Assembly (NCBI GenBank): GCA_009845425.1
Contig: VXZQ01000006.1
Location: 273,490 to 337,489, forward strand
DNA from: Holophagales bacterium
Lineage (GTDB): Bacteria > Acidobacteriota > Thermoanaerobaculia > Multivoradales > Multivoraceae
Reading direction: 5' to 3'
DNA length: 64,000 nucleotides
Made by a program: the position numbers and the translations under genes. The notes beneath the pieces are model-generated. The model did no database searches. It was not told the origin of the DNA and was given only the letters and a program-made list of their open reading frames with translations. Below, one piece after another: positions 15,773 through 23,594 of the stretch (positions within the stretch are counted from its first letter, which is position 1; the number at the start of each line of letters is the position of its first letter).

Positions 15773-18037
15773 CTACTGGCCGCCGTTCAGCGCCTGAAGC
15801 ACTCTCGGCGGTGTCATCGGCAGCTCCGTCGGCCGCGCACCGCAGGCGTCGGCGATGGCGTTGGCCACGGCGGCCGCCGTGGGGACGACCGGGGGCTCTC
15901 CGACGCCACGGGCGCCGAAGGGCCCGTGGTCGGACGGCACCTCGACCAGGACCGTTTCGAGCTCGGTCGGACTCTGGGCGGAGTGAGGCAGGGCGTAGTC
16001 GTTCAGGGTTGCCGTCAGGAGCTGACCGTCCTCGCTGTACGCCATCTCCTCGTAGAGCGCCCAGCCGATGCCCTGCAGGGCGCCGCCCATCATCTGGCCC
16101 TCGACCGCGGCCGGATTGATTGCCCGGCCGCAGTCCTGGATGACGACGACCCGGTCGACGTCGACCCGTCCGGTCTCCCGGTCCACCCGCACCTCCGCGA
16201 GTTGGGCGCAGAAGCCCGGCGCCTGGCTGGTCTGGGCGTGCCGGCCGTGGCCGAAGACCGGCGCCTGCCGGCCGCCGAACCGCATCGTCCGCTGGGCGAT
16301 CTTCTTGAGTGGAATCGCCTTGTCGGGCGAGCCCTTCACCTGCACGGCGCCGTCGACGATCTCGAGGTCCTCGGGATCCGCTTCGAAGGTCTGGGCCGCG
16401 AGTTCCAGGGTCTGTTGGCGCGCCTCGCGGGCCGCCTGAATGACGGGCGGGCCGACCGTGTAGATCGTCTTGCTGCCGCCCGAGGCCCCGGCGTACGGCC
16501 CCGACGACGTGTCGCCCGTGGCGATCGTGACCTTGTCCGGGTCCAGGCCGAAGGCTTCGGCCGCCATAAGCGCCATGCTCGTGTTCGTGCCGTTGATGTC
16601 GGCCGTGCTGATGTGGACCTTGAGCGTGCCGTCGGTCTGCAACGCGCAGGCGGCGGACGCCGGCTCCGTGCCGCCGGGCCAGGCGCCCAGCGCGATGCCG
16701 ACGCCCCGTCCCTCTGCCCGTGCCTGCTCGCGGTTCTGCCAGGCCGGGTGATCGCGGAGAGCTTCCAGGACCTGCCGCTGGCCCATCCCGGCCCAGGGCA
16801 TTCCGGACGCCATCGGGGTGCCCTTCTCCGAGGCGTTCTGCAGCCGGAACTCGACCGGGTCGAGGTCGAGTTCGCGAGCGAGCTGGTCGAGGACCGTTTC
16901 GACGACGAACGCCGCCTGGGGAGCGAGCGGCGCGCGATAGGCCCCGACCGACGGCTTGTTCGTCGTGACCTCGAAGCCGCCCACGGCCTGGTTCGGGGTC
17001 TGGTAGGAGCTCCCCAGCAGGGTCCCGGCAAGGGCGGTCATCGAGGAGGGGAAACAGCCGCAGTCGATCGCCAGGTCCGCCTCGAGCGCGGTGAGTTCTC
17101 CGCTGCGCTTCGCTCCAGCCCGAATCGTGATCCGGGTCGAAGGAGCCGGAGTCGCCGCCAGCATCTCCTCGGTCCGGGTCATCACCAGGCGGACGGGGCG
17201 CTGGTGCTGGACCGCGGCGAGCGCGAGGAGGGGCTCGTACAACACGAACTTGGCGCCGAAACCGCCGCCGACCGGAGTGCCGATGACCCTGACCTGGTCC
17301 TGCGGCATGCCGAGCACGCCGGCGATCGCGTCCCGGATGAAGAACGGCGCCTGGGTCGAGCAGTAGACGGTCATCCCGTCCCCCATCGGATCCGGGTCGA
17401 TCAGGGAGGCGTGGGGCTCGATGTAGGACTGGTGGACGGACGCGGTGCGGAAGACGCGTTCGACGACCGCGTCCGCCTCGGCGTAGCCGCGCTCGAGATC
17501 GCCGCGCTCGAACCGCATCCTGTTCGTCACGTTGGGCGACGAGGCGACCGCCTCTTCTCCCTCCGATACGTCGCCGGCTCCGTGCGCTGCCGCCTCCTCC
17601 GACTGGCCGGGAAGGCCGTCAGGCCAGACCGCCTGGGCGTCGAGCGCCTCCGCCTGCTCGATCGTCACGATGGCATCGAGCGGCCGGTAGTCGACCGCGA
17701 CGGCATCCGCGGCGTCCGCGGCCACCGCCTCGTTCTCCGCGAGAACGAGCGCGACCGGGTGGCCGACGAAGATCGCCCGTTCGCGCGCCAGAAGCAGGGT
17801 CGCCCGGTTACTCGGCGGCAGCGGGGGAAGGTCGGCGGCGGTGATGACCGCGGCCACCCCCGGCATCGCCTCGGCGGCGGCGGTGTCGATGCTCAGCACT
17901 TCGGCGTGGGCATGAGGGCTCGTGACCAGGCGGGCGTGGAGGAGCCCGGGCCGGTCGAGGTCGCCGCAGAAACGGAGCGAGCCCTTGATCTTGGGCGCGC
18001 CCTCGAGGAGCTTGGTGGGGGTGCCGATCGCTGTCAT
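15773..18037 (-). CDS. Xanthine dehydrogenase-family molybdopterin-binding subunit
   Basis: 754 residues from ATG at 18035-18037, with GGAGA 6 nt upstream. The N-terminal aldehyde-oxidase a/b hammerhead domain (about 1-130; KIKGSLRF, HARLVTSPHAHA, FVGHPVALVLAE) is followed by molybdenum-cofactor-binding domains with GTPVGGGFGAK and GASGGSKT segments. The late GARGVGEPP carries the essential catalytic glutamate of this superfamily. Such subunits hydroxylate purines, aldehydes or aromatic CoA esters and normally need partner FeS and FAD subunits. None is adjacent: the upstream side is non-coding and the downstream gene is unrelated. The partners are elsewhere, or electrons leave by another route. 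The substrate is not assignable. Confidence 0.85.
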   Translation of the reverse strand: MTAIGTPTKLLEGAPKIKGSLRFCGDLDRPGLLHARLVTSPHAHAEVLSIDTAAAEAMPGVAAVITAADLPPLPPSNRATLLLARERAIFVGHPVALVLAENEAVAADAADAVAVDYRPLDAIVTIEQAEALDAQAVWPDGLPGQSEEAAAHGAGDVSEGEEAVASSPNVTNRMRFERGDLERGYAEADAVVERVFRTASVHQSYIEPHASLIDPDPMGDGMTVYCSTQAPFFIRDAIAGVLGMPQDQVRVIGTPVGGGFGAKFVLYEPLLALAAVQHQRPVRLVMTRTEEMLAATPAPSTRITIRAGAKRSGELTALEADLAIDCGCFPSSMTALAGTLLGSSYQTPNQAVGGFEVTTNKPSVGAYRAPLAPQAAFVVETVLDQLARELDLDPVEFRLQNASEKGTPMASGMPWAGMGQRQVLEALRDHPAWQNREQARAEGRGVGIALGAWPGGTEPASAACALQTDGTLKVHISTADINGTNTSMALMAAEAFGLDPDKVTIATGDTSSGPYAGASGGSKTIYTVGPPVIQAAREARQQTLELAAQTFEADPEDLEIVDGAVQVKGSPDKAIPLKKIAQRTMRFGGRQAPVFGHGRHAQTSQAPGFCAQLAEVRVDRETGRVDVDRVVVIQDCGRAINPAAVEGQMMGGALQGIGWALYEEMAYSEDGQLLTATLNDYALPHSAQSPTELETVLVEVPSDHGPFGARGVGEPPVVPTAAAVANAIADACGARPTELPMTPPRVLQALNGGQ

Positions 18038-18144
18038 CTGCTGTCTCCGCCTGTTGGGAAGGTGAGTCGGGGGCCAGTATCGGAGTGAGCGATTGTTACG
18101 GAACTGGGCCGCGAGGGGAAGGGGCGGGACCCGAGAAAGAGAAG

Positions 18145-18173
18145 AGCCCCGAGGGCTGGTGCGCCTCGGGGCT
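18145..18173 (-). terminator. Intrinsic terminator candidate (minus strand)
   Basis: A perfect 10-bp stem (18145-18154 with 18164-18173) has a 9-nt loop. On the minus strand the stem is followed by a pyrimidine run, CTTCTCTTTCTC. It would end transcripts coming from rng or from the mini-ORF region, about 100 bp before the molybdopterin-subunit gene starts. Confidence 0.6.
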
Positions 18174-18283
18174 CCGGTGACGCTCTCGGACCGCGGGTTC
18201 CGCGGCTCGGCTGAGCGTTGTAGGCCGATGGGATGGCGTGGGATTGTTCCCGGAGGAGATGCCCTACGCCTGGTAGGGGTTTC

Positions 18284-18328
18284 CTAGGGAGCCGCCACCT
18301 CCATCAAGCCGCATCTGCAGTACTCCAC
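18284..18328 (-). CDS. 14-residue cysteine-containing mini-ORF with very strong ribosome-binding site
   Basis: GTG at 18326-18328 to TAG at 18284-18286 encodes (M)EYCRCGLMEVAAP. It is preceded at 6-nt spacing by the 9-base AAAGGAGGT (18335-18343), the strongest Shine-Dalgarno in the whole window, which would be odd by chance in a non-coding gap. The peptide has a CxC pair. A second GGAGGTGG lies inside the ORF, and stable hairpins sit on both sides. It could be a leader or regulatory peptide, a peptide product, or a ribosome-binding element that controls RNA stability near rng. I do not recognise a named family. Translation is inferred only from the start site. Confidence 0.45.
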   Translation of the reverse strand: MEYCRCGLMEVAAP

Positions 18329-18334
18329 TAGACC

Positions 18335-18343
18335 ACCTCCTTT
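18335..18343 (-). promoter_or_regulatory. Consensus Shine-Dalgarno of the mini-ORF
   Basis: AAAGGAGGT on the minus strand, 6 nt before the GTG. It immediately follows the 3' arm (GCCCGG) of a GC-rich stem, so its accessibility could be set by RNA folding. Confidence 0.6.
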
Positions 18344-18533
18344 CCGGGCTAATCCACTAATCGGCGGGTCCCACCCCGCCCGGCCACGGGATCGCCCCGA
18401 CTGACCCCGGGACCGCCGCCACGCCTCATGACGCTGCGGAACGACATGGCTCCGATGCTGCTTGATTCTGGAGGCGGTTGTCAAACCTCCTTGTTTTCAG
18501 CAGCTTAGGACGCGCTGTGCGGCGTCGGACCGC

Positions 18534-20474
18534 CTAGGTGCTGCCCGTCTCGGTGGGCTGGGACTCGCCGCCGCCCCCCTCAGCGGTCCGGGACCGTCGT
18601 GGCCGCCGGCGGCGCCGTCGCCGTCTGGCTGGCTTGGCGGCGCCGTTACCGCTCGACGCCGCGTCGGCCGCGTCCGCGCCGGGAGAGTCGATGCCCGGCA
18701 CCTTGATCGCCTCGGTTCCCGCGCCGTCCGCCTTGGCGCCGGCGCCGTTGCCGGCGGCAGCCTGGCGGCTCCTGGGCGCCTGTCCCTTTGCCTTCGCCTT
18801 GCGAGCGGCCTTCGACCGGCGTCTCCGTCCGCCTCTGCGCCGGCGCTTCTTCGGCGCTCCCTCCGGGGCGGCTTCTTCGACCGCGACCGGTTCGTCTTCC
18901 GGTTCTTCCTCCGTATCGCCGATCGACGGAGTGGCCAGCATCTCCTGCTCGAGCTTCTTCTCCTTCGCCTCTTCCCGTTCGCGTTTCTTGACGTCGGCCA
19001 GGTCGCGGGCGAGCCAACTGATCTCCGGCTCCTGGCCGTGAAGATGAGGCTGCCCCGAGATCTCGATCTCGAGTTCGAACTCCTGCCCCAGCTTGACCAG
19101 CGCTTCGCGATGCCGGTTCTGGAGGAAGTCCGCGAGTTCCGGCTGCATCGCGATGCTTACGCCCCTCATGTAGCCGGCGGCGCCGTGGGACTCGATGTTG
19201 CGCAGCAGACGCAGCGCGATCAGGTCCGGACTGGCGACCCGGCCGGTGCCTCCACAGTTGGGACAGTCGCCGTGGGTGCGCATCTGCAGGGCCTGGTGGA
19301 TGCGCTGGCGGTTGATCTCGAGCAACCCGTTGGCGCTGATCCGGCTGACCGTGAAGCGGGCCTTGTCCGGCTTCATCGCGTCCTTCATCGCCTTCTCGAC
19401 CTTGCGGCGGTTGCGGGGACTGCGCATGTCGATGAAGTCGACGACGATCAGGCCGCCGATGTCGCGGAGCCGGAGCTGCCGGCCGACTTCCGCGGCGGCC
19501 TCGACGTTCGTGCCGACCGCGGTTTCCTCCTGGCTCGCTCCCTTCTTCGAGCGCCCCGAGTTCACGTCGATCGCGGTCAGGGCCTCGGTGGGATCGATCA
19601 CGATGGAGCCGCCCGAAGGCAGATCGGCCCGGCGCTCGAAGATGTTCTGGATCTGGGGCTCGAGGTCGTACACCGAGAACAGGGGCCTGCGACCCGTGTA
19701 GCGATTGAGGACCGTCTTGCTGCGCGGCATGAAGGCCCGCATGTACTGCTCGGCACGCCCGTGGGCGGTGTCCTCGTCCACCAGGACTTCCTGGATCGAA
19801 CTGTCGAGATAGTCGCGCAGTCCCTGCAGGACGATGTCCTGGTCGCTGTAGAGAAGTTTGGTGCCCTTGGAGTCGCGCGCGTCGCGGGAGATGCGCTTCC
19901 ATAGCCGGAGCAGCGCGTTCATGTCGCGGTTCAGCGCGGTCTTGGTCTGCCCGAGGGCGTTCGTGCGGACGATGACGCCGCCGCCGTCGGGGACCGGCAG
20001 CGACTCGGCCATCGCCTTCAGTTTCAGGCGGACCTCCTCCGTGTCGACTTTCCGGGAAACGCCGCAGGTCTTGTCGAACGGCGAGAGCACGAGGTAGCGC
20101 CCGGCCAGGCTGAGGTTCGTCGTCAGGGCCGCGCCCTTGTTGCCTTCCGGCTCGCGGGTCACCTGCACGACGATGGGGCGCCCGCGGACGAGCACGTCCT
20201 CGATCTTCGGCCGTTTGGACTTCGGAGCCGCCTGGTAGTAGGCGTCCGGCACGACGTCCTGGATGGCAAGAAAGCCGTGCTTCGGAGCGCCGTAGTCGAT
20301 GAAGGCGGCGTTCAGGCTCGGCTCAATGTTCGCGATCTTGCCGTAGTAGATGTTTCCGCGGGTCAGCCCCCGCTCGGCGATGTCGACCTTCAGGTCTTCG
20401 AGCACCGAGTCGTTGGCGATGGCGATGCGGAGTTCGGTGGAACTCCGCGCGTTGATGAGCATTCTTCGGGTCAC
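18534..20474 (-). CDS. rng: Ribonuclease E/G family endoribonuclease
   Basis: 646 residues from GTG at 20472-20474 (GGAG 5 nt upstream); the internal ATG at 20460-20462 lacks a ribosome-binding site. This single-strand-specific endoribonuclease acts in rRNA maturation and mRNA decay. The S1 RNA-binding domain lies at about 35-130 (YYGKIANIEPSLNAAFIDYG). The DNase I-like catalytic core has the metal aspartates in AIDVNSG and VVDFIDM. The zinc-link CPNCGGTG is near residue 403. After about 490 an acidic segment gives way to two highly basic Arg/Lys tracts (KKRRRRGGRRRR and ARRRRRRRRPRR) separated by an Ala/Gly-rich linker. This is an RNA-binding or scaffold tail beyond the RNase G core. It is divergent from hflX. 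Confidence 0.9.
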   Translation of the reverse strand: MTRRMLINARSSTELRIAIANDSVLEDLKVDIAERGLTRGNIYYGKIANIEPSLNAAFIDYGAPKHGFLAIQDVVPDAYYQAAPKSKRPKIEDVLVRGRPIVVQVTREPEGNKGAALTTNLSLAGRYLVLSPFDKTCGVSRKVDTEEVRLKLKAMAESLPVPDGGGVIVRTNALGQTKTALNRDMNALLRLWKRISRDARDSKGTKLLYSDQDIVLQGLRDYLDSSIQEVLVDEDTAHGRAEQYMRAFMPRSKTVLNRYTGRRPLFSVYDLEPQIQNIFERRADLPSGGSIVIDPTEALTAIDVNSGRSKKGASQEETAVGTNVEAAAEVGRQLRLRDIGGLIVVDFIDMRSPRNRRKVEKAMKDAMKPDKARFTVSRISANGLLEINRQRIHQALQMRTHGDCPNCGGTGRVASPDLIALRLLRNIESHGAAGYMRGVSIAMQPELADFLQNRHREALVKLGQEFELEIEISGQPHLHGQEPEISWLARDLADVKKREREEAKEKKLEQEMLATPSIGDTEEEPEDEPVAVEEAAPEGAPKKRRRRGGRRRRSKAARKAKAKGQAPRSRQAAAGNGAGAKADGAGTEAIKVPGIDSPGADAADAASSGNGAAKPARRRRRRRRPRRSRTAEGGGGESQPTETGST

Positions 20475-20884
20475 AAAGTCTCCGGGGGACGGCGGTGGCG
20501 CCGTCGGTTGAATCGGTGGGGACGACTCCGGCCACGCGGGCGCCAGGGTGCGGCGCGACTCCCCGAGGGGAGCCTGCGGGCCGGCAGATCTCGGTTCGCA
20601 GCAGATGGGACTGTGCGACCGGGCGCTCGAGCCGGGTCGTCGTCGGAGGCGGCGGGTGTAGCCTAGAGTTCACCACGGGCTGTTGGAGCGGCCCTCGGGC
20701 GACGCGAGTCGTCTCACGCGAGTTTCCTCAGAGTGGACGAACTGTCGGAAGGAGAAAGGCTGAAGCCAAGCGCTGACTCGTACGATCGAGTTGCGCGGCG
20801 CAAGCCTGTGGAGGCCAGAGCCGCCGCCGTGGCTAAGGATAGCAGTTTCCGGCACTTGGGGCTTCGAACCGAGCCCGGCCGCCG
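20475..20884. other. 410-bp divergent intergenic region (rng / hflX)
   Basis: No ORF here is convincing. It must contain the promoters and leaders of both genes. The only clear local structure is a short 6-bp hairpin (20559-20564 with 20567-20572). No convincing -35/-10 pair stands out on either strand. A long rng leader (up to 400 nt) would fit the known autoregulation of RNase E through its 5' leader, but nothing in the sequence proves it. Confidence 0.4.
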
Positions 20885-22582
20885 ATGAGACCGATCCACG
20901 GCGATGTCCGCGGCTTGCGAGCCGCGCAGCGAGGAGCGCTCGAACGCACCTACCGGCGGAAGGTGAGCCCGGACCAGGTTGTCTCGACGGAGCTGGCGCG
21001 TCACCTGTGCACGCTCTCACGGGAGATCGGCCGGCAGGTAGGCGTGCTGCTGACCCGCGACGGCGCGGTCAGCAAGGTCATCGTCGGCGACGCGCGTCAG
21101 CTCGAGATCCCCGACATCGGCCGCCTGCGCGGCGGTCCCGGACGCTTCCGGCGACTGCGCCTGGTGCATACGCACCTGCGGGGAGAAGGGCTCTCGACCG
21201 ACGACCTGAACGACCTCGCGCTGCTCCGGCTCGACCTGGTCGCCGTGGTGCAGGCCGAGGCGGACGGCTCCGCCGGCGCGATCGAGGTCGCGTACCTGGC
21301 GCCCTCGGCGGCGGGTGCGGCGGCGCCGGAGGCCGCTGGCGACGATGGAGCAGGGGCCGACGCACCCTTCCTGCGCGTCGAGGCGCGCCGGGTCTACGAA
21401 CTGGACCTGGACTTCGCGGCCACCATCCGCGAAGTCGAGCGCGAGTTCGGCCGCTATCGCAGCGGCCGCGAAGCGACGAAGGAACGGGCGCTGGTGATCG
21501 GCGTGAGGCCGGAGGACGACCACTTCGCCGAGACGGTCGAACTGGTCCGTTCGGCGGGCGTCGAGGTCGCGGGGAAGCTCAGGCAGCGCCGCTCGCGCGT
21601 GCATCCGAGGACGGTCGTCGGGAAGGGCAAGCTGACCGACATCGTTCTCCAGAGCATGCGCGCCGGCGCGGAGGTGGCGATTTTCGACATCGACCTGAAG
21701 CCGGCCCAGGCCAGGGCCTTCGAGGACGCTACCGGCCTCAAGGCGATCGACCGCACCCAGCTCATCCTGGACGTGTTCGCGCAGCGAGCGCGTTCCCGCG
21801 ACGGCAAGCTCCAGGTCGAGCTGGCGCAGTTGCGCTATTCGCTGCCGCGGCTGACCGAGAAGGACGCGGGCCTGTCGCGACTGACGGGCGGCATTGGTGG
21901 CCGAGGTCCCGGCGAGACGGTCCTCGAGGTGGGACGGCGGCGGATCCGCGACCGGATCCGCAACCTGGAGCGGCAGGTCGAGAAGCTGTCCAGGCAACGC
22001 GACGTGGCCCGCAGCCGCCGGCGCGACCGCCGGGTGCCCGTCCTCTCGCTGATCGGCTACACGAACGCGGGCAAGAGCACGCTGCTCAATGCCCTGACGC
22101 GGAGCGAGGTCGAGACGGCCGGCAAGCTCTTCGTCACTCTCGACCCGACAAGTCGGCGGATCCGCTTCCCGCGTGAGGGCGAAGTCGTCATCACGGACAC
22201 GGTCGGCTTCATCGCGGAGTTGCCGCCCGATCTCGTGCGGGCGTTCCGCGCCACCCTGGAGGAACTCGGGGACGCGGATCTGCTGCTCCATGTCGTCGAC
22301 GCCGCCGATCGGGGATGGCGGACGAAGGTCGAGGCGGTGGAACGGCTGATCGAGGAACTCTCGCTCAACTCGAAGCCGCTCCTCGTCGTGCTGAACAAGT
22401 GCGACCTGGTGACGGACGAGCACGCGCGACAGATGGCTGACCAGCTCGAAGCGGTCGCGGTCAGCGCACGCACGCGGGCCGGTTTCGGCCGACTCATCGA
22501 CCGTGCCGAGGAGGCGATGGGGCGGGCCGCGCCGCTCCTTCCGGGGGCCCGGGTGGGCCGCGGAGCGGCCGCCGCGCGCTGA
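20885..22582 (+). CDS. hflX: Ribosome-associated GTPase HflX
   Basis: 565 residues. HflX binds the 50S subunit and splits stalled ribosomes. Residues about 1-190 are an N-terminal extension (RKVSPDQVVSTELARHL..., VGVLLTRDGAV, IPDIGRLRGGPGRFR), about 140-190 residues more than the E. coli protein; similar long forms occur in other phyla. Next come the glycine-rich HflX subdomain (GGIGGRGPGE) and coiled linker, then the G domain: G1 GYTNAGKST at 391-399, G3 DTVGF, G4 NKCD, G5 SART. The ATG follows a G-rich stretch without a clear Shine-Dalgarno. The next gene starts 16 bp after the stop. Confidence 0.92.
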   Translation: MRPIHGDVRGLRAAQRGALERTYRRKVSPDQVVSTELARHLCTLSREIGRQVGVLLTRDGAVSKVIVGDARQLEIPDIGRLRGGPGRFRRLRLVHTHLRGEGLSTDDLNDLALLRLDLVAVVQAEADGSAGAIEVAYLAPSAAGAAAPEAAGDDGAGADAPFLRVEARRVYELDLDFAATIREVEREFGRYRSGREATKERALVIGVRPEDDHFAETVELVRSAGVEVAGKLRQRRSRVHPRTVVGKGKLTDIVLQSMRAGAEVAIFDIDLKPAQARAFEDATGLKAIDRTQLILDVFAQRARSRDGKLQVELAQLRYSLPRLTEKDAGLSRLTGGIGGRGPGETVLEVGRRRIRDRIRNLERQVEKLSRQRDVARSRRRDRRVPVLSLIGYTNAGKSTLLNALTRSEVETAGKLFVTLDPTSRRIRFPREGEVVITDTVGFIAELPPDLVRAFRATLEELGDADLLLHVVDAADRGWRTKVEAVERLIEELSLNSKPLLVVLNKCDLVTDEHARQMADQLEAVAVSARTRAGFGRLIDRAEEAMGRAAPLLPGARVGRGAAAAR

Positions 22583-22598
22583 TACGATCGGACACGCC

Positions 22599-23117
22599 AT
22601 GAAGTGCTGTCCCGGGCTTCAGAGGATCGGTTGGGGAGCGCTCGCGATGCTCCTCCTGGCCGGCATGGCGGCGCTGCTCGCGCATTCCCTCGCGGCGCCG
22701 GCGGCGGCTGCCGACTCGCCGTCGGGTCGGCCCGACTTCGAGGGCTGGTACGAAGGGGCCACCGGACTGGCCGAGGCGCTCGAGGTCCAGCAGCGTGACC
22801 GCCTGCCGCTGTTCCTGTACATCTACACGGACTGGTGCCCCTACTGCCGTCAGTTCGAGCGTGAGCTGCTGACCGACGATGAAGTCGACGGCTACCTGGA
22901 CGCGGTGCTCGCGGTGCGAATGAACCCCGAGTCCGGGGGACAGGAGAGCCAGTTGGCCCGGAGGTTCGGCGTGCGTGGCTATCCGACCCTGGTCATGTAC
23001 AGCGCCGACGGCGAGACGGCCTCGTACGTCGAGCGGATGGAGATCGTCGACGGCGAACCCCGCCTGATGAACGGCAGGGCCTTTCTGCGGGTGCTGGACG
23101 AGGCGGCCAACAGGTAG
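22599..23117 (+). CDS. Membrane-anchored thioredoxin-like protein
   Basis: 172 residues from ATG at 22599-22601; the frame is open upstream, but only within hflX. A hydrophobic N-terminal segment (about 12-36) ends AAAADS and is either a signal peptide or an anchor. The thioredoxin-fold domain follows with the redox site W79-C-P-Y-C83 and the cis-proline region RGYPTLVMY. This resembles periplasmic thioredoxin-like or SoxW/DsbD-gamma-type reductases. It precedes a DCC-family redox protein by 12 bp, so a small thiol-redox operon downstream of hflX is likely. The substrate is unknown. Confidence 0.8.
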   Translation: MKCCPGLQRIGWGALAMLLLAGMAALLAHSLAAPAAAADSPSGRPDFEGWYEGATGLAEALEVQQRDRLPLFLYIYTDWCPYCRQFERELLTDDEVDGYLDAVLAVRMNPESGGQESQLARRFGVRGYPTLVMYSADGETASYVERMEIVDGEPRLMNGRAFLRVLDEAANR

Positions 23118-23129
23118 GCCCGTTGCCGG

Positions 23130-23594
23130 ATGGACGAGCGCCGCGAACGCCGGCCGCCGAGGGCCATCGTTTACTACGACGGCGACTGTGCGCTCTGCAA
23201 TTGGTCGGTGGCGCGGTGCCTTTCCCGGGGCGTACCACCCGGCGTCCGCTTCGCGCCCCAGGACGGTGAATCGTTCGAGCGGCTGACCGCTGCCCGGCCC
23301 GATCTGGCGGAGCTGGACAGCATGGTGCTGCAGATTCTGCCGGCGACGCACGCGGGCGCTGCTTCGAATTCGCCCCCATCAGGCGAGATCAAGGTCCGCA
23401 GCGAAGCGGTGCTCTGGTTGGCGGCGCGGTTGGACGGCCCGGAGCGTTGGCTCTCCCTGCTTTCGAGGATCGTGCCGCGAGCCGTGCTCGACTGGGGCTA
23501 CCGGGTCCTGGCGCGGAACCGGCAACAGGTGGGCCGACGGCTGGCCGAGTGTCCCGTGCCGACGCCGGAGCAGCGGCGCTACTTCCTGGCGTGA
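23130..23594 (+). CDS. DCC-family thiol-disulfide oxidoreductase-like protein (DUF393)
   Basis: 154 residues. The family-defining motif YYDGDCALCN (DxxCxxC) lies at about 16-25. The later W..R, LDWGYRVLARNR and C-terminal charged segments match the DUF393 layout. The biochemical role of the family is unsettled; a thioredoxin-like fold has been proposed. It lies between the thioredoxin gene and the phosphopantetheinyl transferase. Its stop overlaps the next start as GTGA (23591-23594), so the two are translationally coupled. Confidence 0.8.
   Translation: MDERRERRPPRAIVYYDGDCALCNWSVARCLSRGVPPGVRFAPQDGESFERLTAARPDLAELDSMVLQILPATHAGAASNSPPSGEIKVRSEAVLWLAARLDGPERWLSLLSRIVPRAVLDWGYRVLARNRQQVGRRLAECPVPTPEQRRYFLA

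Larger units (their letters stand above)
18038..18533. other. 496-bp intergenic region between rng and the molybdopterin-subunit gene
   Basis: No protein of normal size is supported. On the minus strand, in transcription order, it holds: a GGTT-TGAC-AACC hairpin with flanking GGAGG/CCTCC arms just after rng; a GC-rich nested stem bounded by CCGGGC and GCCCGG that ends at the ribosome-binding site; the 14-codon mini-ORF (18284-18328); a small CCCTAC/GTAGGG hairpin right after it; and the terminator at 18145-18173. Together these look like one short structured transcript or a structured 3' region of the rng message. Confidence 0.5.

Noticed and set aside
14654..18088. Very long plus-strand open frame (over 1100 codons) opposite the membrane-protein and molybdopterin-subunit genes
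   Set aside because: Composition is Arg/Gly/Asp-rich antisense translation of high-GC codons, with no domain similarity. The minus-strand genes explain the region fully.
18331..18345. Plus-strand ACCACCTCCTTTC resembles the 3' end of 16S rRNA (anti-Shine-Dalgarno)
   Set aside because: Flanking DNA has no 16S similarity. It is simply the complement of the mini-ORF's Shine-Dalgarno.
20855..20890. GGTTCGAAGCCC on the minus strand upstream of hflX, reminiscent of a tRNA T-arm
   Set aside because: The stem does not pair in the required 5-bp/7-nt geometry, and there is no acceptor or anticodon arm within reach.
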